From: Desulfobacteraceae bacterium
GTDB taxonomy: Bacteria; Desulfobacterota; Desulfobacteria; Desulfobacterales; UBA11574
DNA: 17,098 bases
Direction: 5' to 3'
NCBI GenBank assembly: GCA_029857875.1
Contig: JAOUGB010000010.1
Coordinates: 1 to 17,098, forward strand
The notes under the pieces are model-generated. The model worked only from the letters and a program-made list of their open reading frames with translations, had not been told where the DNA came from and did no database searches. Numbering within the stretch: the first letter of the stretch is position 1; the number at the start of each line of letters is the position of its first letter. Positions 1 to 7,222 of the stretch are shown here, one piece after another. A program made the translations under genes and the position numbers.

Positions 1-12
1 AAAACTATGTAA

Positions 13-98
13 TGGTGCCGAAGGCCGGACTTGAACCGGCACGGGTCTCCCCACTACCCCCTCAAGATAGCGTGTCTACCAAATTCCACCACTTCGGC
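13..98 (-). tRNA. tRNA-Leu (anticodon GAG)
   Basis: Read on the minus strand, the segment folds as a class II tRNA. The acceptor stem is GCCGAAG paired with CTTCGGC, followed by A and an encoded CCA. The D-arm region GTGGAATTTGGTAGACAC is typical of tRNA-Leu. The anticodon stem CTATC/GGTAG encloses the loop TTGAGGG, giving anticodon GAG, which reads CUC and CUU. A variable arm and a T-arm with GTTCAAGTC follow. The gene is 86 nt with CCA. It lies 76 bp downstream of the secG stop in the same direction, which is the secG-leuU order known from E. coli, so it may be processed from the end of the same transcript. No strong terminator is visible in between. Confidence 0.96.
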
Positions 99-174
99 AC
101 ATGCAATAGGATGACTTCATAAAACAATTCGCTTTAATGGCGTTTTACAAAATCATCAATGCGATTTTGGTATG

Positions 175-534
175 TTATTCTGCCTGAGCAGGTTTTGCGG
201 GCTGTGAAGTTTCCGGACTCGGTTGAGGGATTTTCTCCGGTGTAGCCGGCGCAGCCTGTTGCTCTATGGGTGCCTTTTTATCCATCATAATGGAATTTGT
301 CGTACGATGGCCTGATAAGTAAGCAAGGCCCAGGGAAGTTAACATAAAAACGACGGCTGCCGCCGTTGTTAATTTCCCTAAAAACGTTGAAGAGCCGGTA
401 CTGCCGAAAAGCGTCTGACTGGAGCCCCCGCCAAAAGCAGCCCCCATATCTGCCCCTTTTCCGGTCTGAAGCAGAATAATCAAAATAAGGGCGATGCAAA
501 CAATCGTGTGTATTATGATTAAAAATGTTGACAT
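175..534 (-). CDS. secG: SecG, protein-export translocase subunit
   Basis: SecG is the small non-essential subunit of the SecYEG channel in the inner membrane and stimulates SecA-driven translocation. The 119-residue product has two predicted membrane helices, at about residues 3-21 and 50-72. The conserved loop between them contains LLQTGKGADMGAAFGGG and a TLFGSTGSSTFLGK stretch, which is diagnostic. The C-terminal tail is rich in Pro, Ala, Gln and Lys, as in many proteobacterial SecGs. I chose the ATG at 534 because the protein then begins directly with the first helix. A GTG at 600 would add 22 uncharacteristic residues and overlap tpiA by 59 bp. The ATG follows the tpiA stop by 7 bp and has no clear Shine-Dalgarno sequence, so translational coupling to tpiA is likely. 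Confidence 0.95.
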   Translation of the reverse strand: MSTFLIIIHTIVCIALILIILLQTGKGADMGAAFGGGSSQTLFGSTGSSTFLGKLTTAAAVVFMLTSLGLAYLSGHRTTNSIMMDKKAPIEQQAAPATPEKIPQPSPETSQPAKPAQAE

Positions 535-541
535 AATTTTA

Positions 542-1309
542 TTAAGTTCGATTCTGAAATTGAACGATTTTGCTGAATGTTTCCGGGTCAAGGCTTGCAC
601 CGCCTACCAGTGCCCCATCAACATCAGACATTGACATAAGTTCTACGATATTATTCGGTTTAACGCTACCTCCATATAGGATTCTTATAGATTTGGCAAG
701 CATATTTCCGAAATTTATTTCAAGCGTCGTGCGCAAGAATTTATGAACCTCCTGGGCCTGATCAGTGGTTGCTGTTTTCCCGGTCCCGATGGCCCATACC
801 GGTTCATATGCAATGACCAGTGTTTTCAGATCATCGTGAGAAAAGCCCTCTAACCCATTTTTTACCTGTTTGTCAAGCACTGAAAAAGTTTCGTTTAATT
901 CCCGTTCTTTTTCAGATTCTCCCACACACATCACCGGTATTAAACTGTTATTAATAGATGATTTTACTTTTTTGTTAACAGATTCGTCGGTTTCCCCAAA
1001 ATATTGACGTCGCTCGGAATGTCCGATAATGACATACCGGCAACCGGCCGAAACAAGCATGGATGGTGATATCTCACCGGTATATGCACCTTCAGCCTCC
1101 CAGTAAAGATTCTGTGCGCCCAGAGATATACACGTTCCTTTCACCACATCTGAAACCTGTGCCAGTGCAGTAAACGGCGGCGCAATCATTACATCAACAT
1201 CGACAGACGTCGATACAAGTTTTACAAGATGTTTTGCCGTTTCAACAGCCTCGGAACACGTTTTAAACATCTTCCAGTTACCGGCAATTAGTGGTCTGCG
1301 GTTGTCCAT
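542..1309 (-). CDS. tpiA: Triosephosphate isomerase
   Basis: The enzyme interconverts dihydroxyacetone phosphate and glyceraldehyde 3-phosphate in glycolysis and gluconeogenesis, in the cytoplasm. At 255 residues it is the normal length for a TIM-barrel isomerase. Catalytic residues are all present: Asn11 and Lys13 in NWKMFK, His97 in GHSERR, and Glu169 in AYEPVWAIGTG, followed by the flexible phosphate-gripping loop. The C-terminal phosphate-binding motif GGSVKPNN is also intact. The ATG at 1309 gives the canonical N-terminus, with AAAAAGGGATC upstream as a plausible ribosome-binding site. It lies 54 bp downstream of gap and 7 bp upstream of secG. The tpiA-secG pair is common in proteobacteria, and gap just ahead makes a two-step triose-phosphate module. 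Confidence 0.98.
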   Translation of the reverse strand: MDNRRPLIAGNWKMFKTCSEAVETAKHLVKLVSTSVDVDVMIAPPFTALAQVSDVVKGTCISLGAQNLYWEAEGAYTGEISPSMLVSAGCRYVIIGHSERRQYFGETDESVNKKVKSSINNSLIPVMCVGESEKERELNETFSVLDKQVKNGLEGFSHDDLKTLVIAYEPVWAIGTGKTATTDQAQEVHKFLRTTLEINFGNMLAKSIRILYGGSVKPNNIVELMSMSDVDGALVGGASLDPETFSKIVQFQNRT

Positions 1310-1363
1310 TGATTGATCCCTTTTTTAGACCTTTTAAAAACGTCCCCTGTTTAAATCTTAAAT

Positions 1364-2368
1364 TTACAGTTGTGCCGCAATCATCGCCGCCAGATCGATC
1401 ATCCTGTTTGAATATCCGGTCTCATTGTCATACCACGACAGGACCTTGACCATGTTGTCCACGACATACGTTGTCGGTCCATCGACAATTGAAGATAAAG
1501 TTGATCCATTAAAATCGGTAGATACCAGCGGAAGCTCACTATAGCCAAGGATACCGGCAAGTGATTTTTCCGAAGCCTCTTTCAGAGCTGAATTTACATC
1601 AGTAACCGCAACCCCTGTTTTTTCTAAACTTGCAACGAAGTCGACAATGGATACATTTGGTGTGGGGACACGAATGGCAAGGCCATTGAGCTTTCCGGAA
1701 AGTTCAGGCAGTACCAGAGCCACAGCCTTGGCTGCGCCTGTGGTCGTCGGAATCATGTTCATGGCAGCTGCTCGGGCCCTCCGAAGATCCTTGTGAGGGA
1801 AATCGAGCAGTCGCTGATCGCCCGTGTAAGAATGTATGGTTGTCATCAAACCGCTTCTAATCCCGAAGTTTTCCAAAAGCACCTTGGCAATCGGTGCAAG
1901 GCAGTTAGTCGTACAAGAGGCGTTTGATATGATATTGTGATTTCTGGGATCATACTGATTTGAGTTGACACCCATGACAATGGTAATATCCGGTTCCTGT
2001 GCAGGTGCCGATATGATCACCTTACGTGCACCGGCGGTAAGATGTTTTGATGCGGTTTCATGGTCTCTAAAAAGACCGGTGCATTCCGCAACAATATCCA
2101 CATTATAATCTTTCCAGGCAAGGGCGGCGGGGTCTTTTATAGATGTCACCGCAACCGACCTTCCACCAACTTCTATTGAGTCGTCTTTTGCAATGACTTC
2201 CGTCCCCAGACGGCCGTGAACAGAATCGTAAGCAAGAAGATGGGCTATTGTGGCTGAATCCATGAGATCATTAATGGCCACAACCTCAAGTTCAGCGTGA
2301 TTGATTGAAGCCCTGAAAACAAGACGTCCTATTCTCCCAAAACCGTTTATACCTACTTTTACGCTCAT
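1364..2368 (-). CDS. gap: Glyceraldehyde-3-phosphate dehydrogenase, type I
   Basis: The enzyme oxidises and phosphorylates glyceraldehyde 3-phosphate to 1,3-bisphosphoglycerate with NAD(P), and also works in reverse for gluconeogenesis. The 334-residue protein starts with the Rossmann motif VGINGFGRIGR. Catalytic Cys152 lies in SNASCTTNCLAP and the base His179 in TTIHSYTGDQ. The C-terminal SWYDNETGYSNR motif is intact. Asp34 in AINDLMD suggests NAD rather than NADP preference, an inference from the family. A strong GGAGGAG ribosome-binding site precedes the ATG. Only 24 bp separate it from the upstream EIIA gene, so it is most likely read in the same transcript as the PTS regulators. Only one gap gene is visible here, and whether the genome carries another is unknown. 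Confidence 0.98.
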   Translation of the reverse strand: MSVKVGINGFGRIGRLVFRASINHAELEVVAINDLMDSATIAHLLAYDSVHGRLGTEVIAKDDSIEVGGRSVAVTSIKDPAALAWKDYNVDIVAECTGLFRDHETASKHLTAGARKVIISAPAQEPDITIVMGVNSNQYDPRNHNIISNASCTTNCLAPIAKVLLENFGIRSGLMTTIHSYTGDQRLLDFPHKDLRRARAAAMNMIPTTTGAAKAVALVLPELSGKLNGLAIRVPTPNVSIVDFVASLEKTGVAVTDVNSALKEASEKSLAGILGYSELPLVSTDFNGSTLSSIVDGPTTYVVDNMVKVLSWYDNETGYSNRMIDLAAMIAAQL

Positions 2369-2392
2369 ATTGTCTCCTCCAAGTTTACCGGC

Positions 2393-2809
2393 TTATTCCC
2401 GTTTATTTCCTTTTAAAATTCCGCTAGCAAGTGAAATACTTTTTTTCCCAAACGCTTCAAGATGTTCAGCAAGATCGCAAAGATCCATTTCTTTTTTTTG
2501 AAAGTCTGCGGCTTTGATCAGAATAGGAAGATTAACGCCGGATATGACTTCCACTTTTCCTTCCTCAAGAAATGAATAGCTCAAGTTGGAAGGTGTTCCG
2601 CCAAACATATCTGTAAGGATCAGAATACCTTTATTACGGTCAACCTCTTTAATTGCTTCAGAAATTTTTTTGCGCAGTTTATCTACATTTTCTTTCAAAT
2701 TTATGGAAACGGATACCATGGTATCGGGTCGAGTTCCGAGAATGAATTCGGCAGCATCAATAAGCGCATCTCCAAGCTGACTGTGTGTTACAATAACGAT
2801 ACCTACCAT
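2393..2809 (-). CDS. Mannose-family PTS EIIA domain protein
   Basis: This is a stand-alone EIIA of the mannose (PTS-EIIA-man/DhaM-like) fold, 138 residues long. It has the expected phosphoacceptor His9 in GIVIVTHSQLGDAL and the ILTDMFGGTPSN motif around residues 65-76. In this family the histidine is phosphorylated by HPr. No EIIB, EIIC or EIID permease gene is nearby, so a regulatory rather than sugar-transport role is inferred. The ATG at 2809 is preferred because AAGGAG stands 6 nt upstream and the protein then begins directly at the first beta strand. An upstream in-frame codon at 2836 would overlap rapZ. It lies 10 bp after rapZ and 24 bp before gap. In many Deltaproteobacteria such a gene follows rapZ in the rpoN cluster. 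Confidence 0.93.
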   Translation of the reverse strand: MVGIVIVTHSQLGDALIDAAEFILGTRPDTMVSVSINLKENVDKLRKKISEAIKEVDRNKGILILTDMFGGTPSNLSYSFLEEGKVEVISGVNLPILIKAADFQKKEMDLCDLAEHLEAFGKKSISLASGILKGNKRE

Positions 2810-2819
2810 AATACTCCTT

Positions 2820-3683
2820 CTAAAGATCAATATCACGATGTGTGACCATGATCTTTCTGTCTGGTTTTTTTATATGTTTTGATATAGCTTCGGCAATGAC
2901 CACTGATCGATGTCTGCCTCCGGTACAACCGACTCCAATGGTTAAATAGGCTTTGCCTTCTTTTTCATACAATGGAATTAAATAGTCAAGGAAATCCAGA
3001 TATTTTTTTAAAAACGTTCGGGTGTCATCGTTATTTAAGACATAGTTCTGAACTTTTTCGGTTTTCCCGTCCAGCGCTTTCAGATCAGGAACAAAATGTG
3101 GATTTAAAAGAAAACGAACATCCATGATGAGGCTGGCATCAGAAGGGACGCCATACTTAAAACCGAATGACAGTATATTTATACTCATCGGAGCAAAATC
3201 TTTACTCTGTAGAGCGATATCCCGGATAACAGATTTCAGTTTGTGGACATTGTAATGGGAAGTATTAATAATTTTATCGGCAACGGTTTTAAGCTTTTTT
3301 AACTGCTCCTGCTCTGTACGGATTCCCTCTAAAAGGCTTTTGCTTTGGGCCAGGGGGTGATGTCTACGTGTCTGACTGTAACGCTCTAATAGAATGTTTT
3401 CGTCAGCCTCGAGAAAAAGGATTTTAAGTTTATATTCTTTTTCCTTAAGAGACTCAAATATTGATGGATACATGGAAAGAAAGCCTTTCTCTCGCAGATC
3501 CATCACAAATGCCAGTCCAGCGATTTCCGAGTCACTCTCAATCGGCAGTTCCACAAATTTTGGGAGAAGTGCTACCGGCATGTTGTCGACACAATAGAAT
3601 CCCGTGTCTTCCAATGCTGCAATTGCACAACTCTTTCCCGAGCCAGAAAGCCCTGTAATAATGAATATGTCTAATTTTTTCAC
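2820..3683 (-). CDS. rapZ: RapZ-family nucleotide-binding protein (formerly YvcJ/YhbJ)
   Basis: RapZ is an RNase adapter. In E. coli it binds glucosamine-6-phosphate and targets the small RNA GlmZ to RNase E, so controlling glmS and cell-envelope precursor supply. The 287-residue protein has the Walker A motif GLSGSGKS at residues 11-18, VDNMP near 33-37, and the C-terminal family signature CTGGRHRS at about 253-260. The P-loop N-domain and the C-terminal ligand-binding domain are both complete. Start is a GTG at 3683 because an in-frame stop lies just upstream and no other start keeps the P-loop. No good Shine-Dalgarno sequence precedes it. Its distance from ptsN, 346 bp, is exceptional for this operon. 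Whether a GlmZ-like RNA exists in this organism cannot be seen here. Confidence 0.95.
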   Translation of the reverse strand: MKKLDIFIITGLSGSGKSCAIAALEDTGFYCVDNMPVALLPKFVELPIESDSEIAGLAFVMDLREKGFLSMYPSIFESLKEKEYKLKILFLEADENILLERYSQTRRHHPLAQSKSLLEGIRTEQEQLKKLKTVADKIINTSHYNVHKLKSVIRDIALQSKDFAPMSINILSFGFKYGVPSDASLIMDVRFLLNPHFVPDLKALDGKTEKVQNYVLNNDDTRTFLKKYLDFLDYLIPLYEKEGKAYLTIGVGCTGGRHRSVVIAEAISKHIKKPDRKIMVTHRDIDL

Positions 3684-3704
3684 TTTAATTAATCATTGGT
3701 AAAC

Positions 3705-4008
3705 CCCCGGCTTTGCCGGGGAGACTCCCAGAGTTTGACAATTCCGGGAATATTCGAAAGTCTTCCAAATGTCACCTCGTGAAGGCTAACAGAGAAGGAT
3801 GCTTTGGACAAAATATTGCTAAAAATCAGGTCACACAACATAAAATTGCAAATATCAAGTTTTTAGATAGACACATACAAAAGCAGAAAGAAACTATTCG
3901 AAAACCAGATCAGCGGGATCTGTGTTGACATTTGCCACCTTTAGGTGGCCCATGGTTTTATGACCGCTTTGAGCGGTTCACAAATCAAGCCTCCGGCTTT
4001 GCCGGAGG
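3705..4008. repeat. Hairpin series in a 346-bp gap between ptsN and rapZ
   Basis: The 3684-4029 stretch has no convincing gene. It carries a perfect hairpin at 3705-3721 (CCCCGGC-TTT-GCCGGGG). Four more lie in a row at 3906-3922 (CAGATC/GATCTG), 3934-3949 (GCCACCT-TT-AGGTGGC), 3963-3977 (ACCGCT-TTG-AGCGGT) and 3990-4008 (CCTCCGGC-TTT-GCCGGAGG). Centres of the last four are about 28 bp apart. The first and last hairpins share the core CCGGCTTTGCCGG and bracket the region. A weak 4-bp stem also lies at 3772-3782. Together this resembles the palindromic ends of an IS200/IS605-type or palindrome-associated non-autonomous element, or a structured RNA. The element type is an inference. A 71-codon frame on the plus strand at 3713-3928 overlaps the first hairpin and looks like chance. 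Confidence 0.7.
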
Positions 4009-4029
4009 TAGCTGACTCAAGGGTGGGGT

Positions 4030-4491
4030 TTAAAATTCTTCTTCCTCCTCTTCTTTAATAATTGAATAAATCTCATCTCTGCTAGTCGCACGTAACAGTT
4101 TTTCCTTGAAAGGATCATTTTTTAAAATCCTCGATATTCGTGCGAGAAGCTTCAAATGAAGGCCGGTTGAATTTTCCGGAGTGATTAGAAGGAAAAAAAT
4201 ATGGGCGGGCAGGCCGTCCATAGAATCAAAATCGACGCCCTTTCGACTGAGGCCAAAACCGAGAATCAGCGAATTAAGATCCTTCACTTTACCATGGGGG
4301 ATTCCAATGCCTTCACCGATACCGGTGCTCCCGAGTCGTTCACGTTCCATCAGCACTTTTACGAGATCTTCATGGTTTACACCTGAAATATTGGCCACAG
4401 GAACGACAAGTTCTTCGAGGACTCCTTTTTTATCAACGGCTTTCAAATCAGCAAGAATTGCTTCTTTGGGCAAAACATCAAGAATCTTCAT
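4030..4491 (-). CDS. ptsN: Nitrogen-PTS EIIA protein (EIIA-Ntr)
   Basis: PtsN is the terminal phosphoacceptor of the regulatory nitrogen phosphotransferase system. In proteobacteria it influences potassium transport, envelope and carbon/nitrogen control according to its phosphorylation state. At 153 residues it is the usual length for an EIIA-fructose/Ntr domain. The active-site histidine is His66 in GIGEGIGIPHGK, and LGSTGIGEG precedes it. The C-terminus ends in an unusual acidic run of about six Glu. Start is the ATG at 4491, with GGTGA about 10 nt upstream. It follows hpf by 23 bp, the standard rpoN-hpf-ptsN order. EI-Ntr (ptsP) and HPr/NPr (ptsO) are not in the window. Downstream of it the hairpin-rich gap begins. 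Confidence 0.95.
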   Translation of the reverse strand: MKILDVLPKEAILADLKAVDKKGVLEELVVPVANISGVNHEDLVKVLMERERLGSTGIGEGIGIPHGKVKDLNSLILGFGLSRKGVDFDSMDGLPAHIFFLLITPENSTGLHLKLLARISRILKNDPFKEKLLRATSRDEIYSIIKEEEEEEF

Positions 4492-4514
4492 TTCATTTTC
4501 ACCAAATTCAGGTA

Positions 4515-5048
4515 TTAGCTTCTGGGTTGAATCAGACCATAGTTACCATCTTTGCGCCGATAGAGAACATTGACCCGATTGCTTCTGGCATCTGTAAAAA
4601 CAAGAAAATTATCGTTTACGAGGCTCATCTGCATAATCGCTTCTTCCACATCCATAGGCTTATATTCGATATTTCTAACGATGACATGTCGTGTGGCCTC
4701 ATCTTCCATAAAAGGATTGTCTTCAACAATATTTTCCTTTGTGTTGGATTTCGATCCGCTTCGATATTTCCTTATTTTATCTTTGTTTTTCTTTATTTGT
4801 TTTTCAAGTTTGTCCAGGGCAATATCTATGGCTGAATACATATCGTCTGTTACCTCTTTGCCATAAATGTTTAGCCTGTCACCGATGATGTTGATTTCTG
4901 CCATATGGCGAAATTTTTCAACTGAAAGGACAACATTTGCTTCAGCAGGGTTGTATAAATATTTGTCAAAGCGATCCAGTTTTTCTCCGACATATGATTT
5001 TAAATTTTCCGAGGGATCAATATTTTTAAATGTCACCGATGTTTGCAT
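4515..5048 (-). CDS. hpf: Ribosome hibernation promoting factor, long form
   Basis: HPF binds the 30S decoding region in stationary phase and inactivates ribosomes. The 177-residue protein has an N-terminal S30AE/YfiA domain (about residues 1-100), a charged linker (about 95-118), and the C-terminal dimerisation domain with KPMDVEEAIMQMSL and RRKDGNYGLIQP. It is therefore the long type, which by itself dimerises 70S into 100S ribosomes. The short E. coli HPF lacks that domain and needs RMF. A strong GGGAGGT ribosome-binding site, lying next to the rpoN stop codon, precedes the ATG. The gap to rpoN is 13 bp. Its place directly after rpoN is conserved across proteobacteria. Confidence 0.96.
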   Translation of the reverse strand: MQTSVTFKNIDPSENLKSYVGEKLDRFDKYLYNPAEANVVLSVEKFRHMAEINIIGDRLNIYGKEVTDDMYSAIDIALDKLEKQIKKNKDKIRKYRSGSKSNTKENIVEDNPFMEDEATRHVIVRNIEYKPMDVEEAIMQMSLVNDNFLVFTDARSNRVNVLYRRKDGNYGLIQPRS

Positions 5049-5061
5049 GCGTAAAACCTCC

Positions 5062-6498
5062 CTAGAATTCTTTGCGTTTGTTGGATGGTAATACTCTCAT
5101 CATTTCACGATATTTGGCTACGGTTCTTCGAGCAATACTAATATTTGAGTCCTTTAGAAGTTTTGAGATTTTATCATCGCTGTATGGTTTTTTGGGATCT
5201 TCACTCTCAATAATCTGTCTTATCTTTTCTTGAACACTGGCAGAGGCGATAGCTTCGCCTTGGACCCGCTGGATAGAACTGTTAAAAAAATATTTCAATT
5301 CGAAAATACCACGCGGTGTATGAACATATTTGTTGGTTGTTACCCTGCTGATTGTCGATTCGTGCATTCCGATGTCTTCCGCAACATCTCTCAATACCAT
5401 GGGTTTCAAGTATGCGATGCCTTTGTCAAAAAAACTTCGCTGAAACTTCAGTATACTTTCCATCACTTTAAAAATGGTTTTCTGACGTTGATGAATACTT
5501 CGGATGAGCCATGTGGCGGATCGCATCTTTTCCTGAATATATTCCTTTGCATCGTCGGAAAATGTTCCGCCTTCCTTGAAGGCATTTTTATAAAAATTGT
5601 TAACATGCAGTCTTGGCATCCCATCATCGTTAACCAGTATTACAAACTCATTTTCCAGTTTGTGGACAAAAACGTCGGGATTAATGTATTGGGCTTCTTC
5701 TTCGGTAAATTCTCTGCCGGGCCTAGGCTCTAAACTTTTGATCACCTTCACAGCAGTAATGATATCTTCGATGCTTATTTTTAGAGATTTTGCTATGGCC
5801 CTATAGTTTTTATTTTCTAGATGATTGAGATGGTTTTCGATAATTTTGATCACAATGGTATCATCGAGGTTAAAATGCCTTGCCTGTATGAGCAGACACT
5901 CCCTTAGGTCTCTTGCGCACACACCCGTGGGATCAAATGTTTGCATTAGGGCTAAAACTTGTTCAATCTTGACAGGATCAGAACCGCTCATGGTGGCGAG
6001 ATTTTCGATGGACGCATCCAGATAACCATCTTCATTTAGATTGCCGACGATAAGACTTCCGATTTTTTCTTCCTCTTCCGTCGGAGATGTCATAAGCAGT
6101 TGCCAAAGCAAATGATCACGCAGAGATTCCTTGTGTGCTATAAAAGATTCGAAATCTGGTGAATCTTTTCTTTCGGCCTCGACATGGGTTCTGCCCGAAG
6201 AGCTGTATTCATTGATATAGTTGTTCCAGTCGATATCATCACGGATCTTTTCCTGTATCGTGACCTCTTTTGTTGAGGATGAGTCGGTAGATGCTTTATT
6301 AGACTGTCCATCCATCGATTCTTCAACAGTAACTTCATGGATTTCCTCCTCCAGAGTCGGATTTTCCTCGAGTTCTTTTCGAATCGTATTCAGAAGCTCA
6401 AGTCTTGACAGCTGCAGAAGCTTGATCGCCATCTGAAGCTGAGGTGTCATGATCAGCTGCTGAGTTAATTTTAACTGTTGTCTTAGTTCAAGGGCCAT
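5062..6498 (-). CDS. rpoN: RNA polymerase sigma-54 factor RpoN
   Basis: Sigma-54 directs RNA polymerase to -24/-12 promoters and needs AAA+ enhancer-binding proteins to open them. The 478-residue protein contains all regions in order. The Gln/Leu-rich activator-interacting region I is at about 1-50 (LRQQLKLTQQLIMTPQLQMA). An acidic region II with many Glu, Ser and Thr is at about 50-115. Then come the core-binding domain, a helix-turn-helix with IGMHESTISRVTTNKYV, and the RpoN box ARRTVAKYRE at residues 456-465. Length is typical. The ATG is separated from the lptB stop by one base (TAAAATG), which points to translational coupling. It is the regulatory hub of this operon, but I see no sigma-54 promoter in the window. 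Confidence 0.98.
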   Translation of the reverse strand: MALELRQQLKLTQQLIMTPQLQMAIKLLQLSRLELLNTIRKELEENPTLEEEIHEVTVEESMDGQSNKASTDSSSTKEVTIQEKIRDDIDWNNYINEYSSSGRTHVEAERKDSPDFESFIAHKESLRDHLLWQLLMTSPTEEEEKIGSLIVGNLNEDGYLDASIENLATMSGSDPVKIEQVLALMQTFDPTGVCARDLRECLLIQARHFNLDDTIVIKIIENHLNHLENKNYRAIAKSLKISIEDIITAVKVIKSLEPRPGREFTEEEAQYINPDVFVHKLENEFVILVNDDGMPRLHVNNFYKNAFKEGGTFSDDAKEYIQEKMRSATWLIRSIHQRQKTIFKVMESILKFQRSFFDKGIAYLKPMVLRDVAEDIGMHESTISRVTTNKYVHTPRGIFELKYFFNSSIQRVQGEAIASASVQEKIRQIIESEDPKKPYSDDKISKLLKDSNISIARRTVAKYREMMRVLPSNKRKEF

Positions 6499-6499
6499 T

Positions 6500-7222
6500 T
6501 TATAATTTAAACTCTTCTCCTAAGTATATCCGCCGAGCGGTTTTGCTTGATACAATCTTTTCCGGAGGTCCGGATTCGATGATCTCGCCATCATTTAATA
6601 TATACGCTTTGTCACAGGCTTCAAGCGTTTCTCTCACATTATGATCCGAGATGAGAATACCTATACCTCTATTTTTAAGATGCGCGATGATGTTTTTGAT
6701 GTCGATTACAGCCAATGGGTCTATGCCTGCAAAAGGTTCATCAAGAAGAATAAATGAAGGATTTGTGGCCAGTGCGCGTGTAATTTCGAGCCGCCGCCTT
6801 TCCCCACCTGAGAGTAGATTGGCCTTTTGGTTCATCAGATGTTTTATTCCGAGTTCATCAAGTAGCATATCTGCCCGTTCTTCCTGCTCTAACTTAGAGA
6901 TAGACAACGTTTCAAGAATTGCCATGATATTTTGTTTTACAGTCAGTTTTTTAAATACCGACGTCTCTTGGGGAAGATATCCGACGCCCCTGCGTGCTCT
7001 CAGATACATAGGATAGGTCGTTATGTCTTCATCATCAAGAAATACGTTTCCTTTATCGGGCTTTATCATTCCAATGGTCATATAAAAGGTCGTGGTTTTT
7101 CCAGCGCCGTTTGGGCCGAGGAGGCCAACAACACTGTTGTTTTTTATTTTCATGTTAACGGAATTTACAACCTGTCTCCCATTATATATTTTGACCAAAT
7201 TTTCAAGAGACAATGTTGCCAA
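6500..7222 (-). CDS. lptB: LPS export ABC transporter ATPase LptB
   Basis: LptB is the cytoplasmic ATPase of the LptB2FGC complex that extracts lipopolysaccharide from the inner membrane. The 240-residue protein has Walker A GPNGAGKTT at 36-44, Q-loop YLPQ around Gln85, ABC signature LSGGERRR at 137-144, Walker B FILLDEPFAGIDP from 157, and the switch His194 in SDHN. All are intact. The start is a TTG at 7222. The codon before it is the in-frame TAA that ends lptA, so no upstream start is possible, and later starts lose conserved N-terminal strand residues. AAAAGGG lies about 10 nt upstream. Stop and start are directly adjacent (TAATTG), a strong sign of coupled translation. LptF and LptG are not in the window. 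Confidence 0.96.
   Translation of the reverse strand: MATLSLENLVKIYNGRQVVNSVNMKIKNNSVVGLLGPNGAGKTTTFYMTIGMIKPDKGNVFLDDEDITTYPMYLRARRGVGYLPQETSVFKKLTVKQNIMAILETLSISKLEQEERADMLLDELGIKHLMNQKANLLSGGERRRLEITRALATNPSFILLDEPFAGIDPLAVIDIKNIIAHLKNRGIGILISDHNVRETLEACDKAYILNDGEIIESGPPEKIVSSKTARRIYLGEEFKL

Noticed and set aside
150..172. CAAAATC/GATTTTG stem downstream of secG as a rho-independent terminator
   Set aside because: The stem is A/T-rich with an 8-nt loop and no T run on the minus strand. Read-through into tRNA-Leu is as likely.
535..600. N-terminal extension of SecG to the GTG at 600
   Set aside because: It would overlap tpiA by 59 bp and add 22 polar residues before the first membrane helix, unlike the family.
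3713..3928. 71-codon open frame on the plus strand in the ptsN-rapZ spacer
   Set aside because: It overlaps a perfect hairpin, has no good ribosome-binding site, lies antisense to the operon and shows no recognisable domain. Most likely chance or a degenerate fragment.
6305..6325. TGTCCATCCAT in rpoN matching the terminal repeat of the recA-upstream element
   Set aside because: It is an 11-bp match within codons for the linker of RpoN, without a partner repeat. Treated as coincidence.
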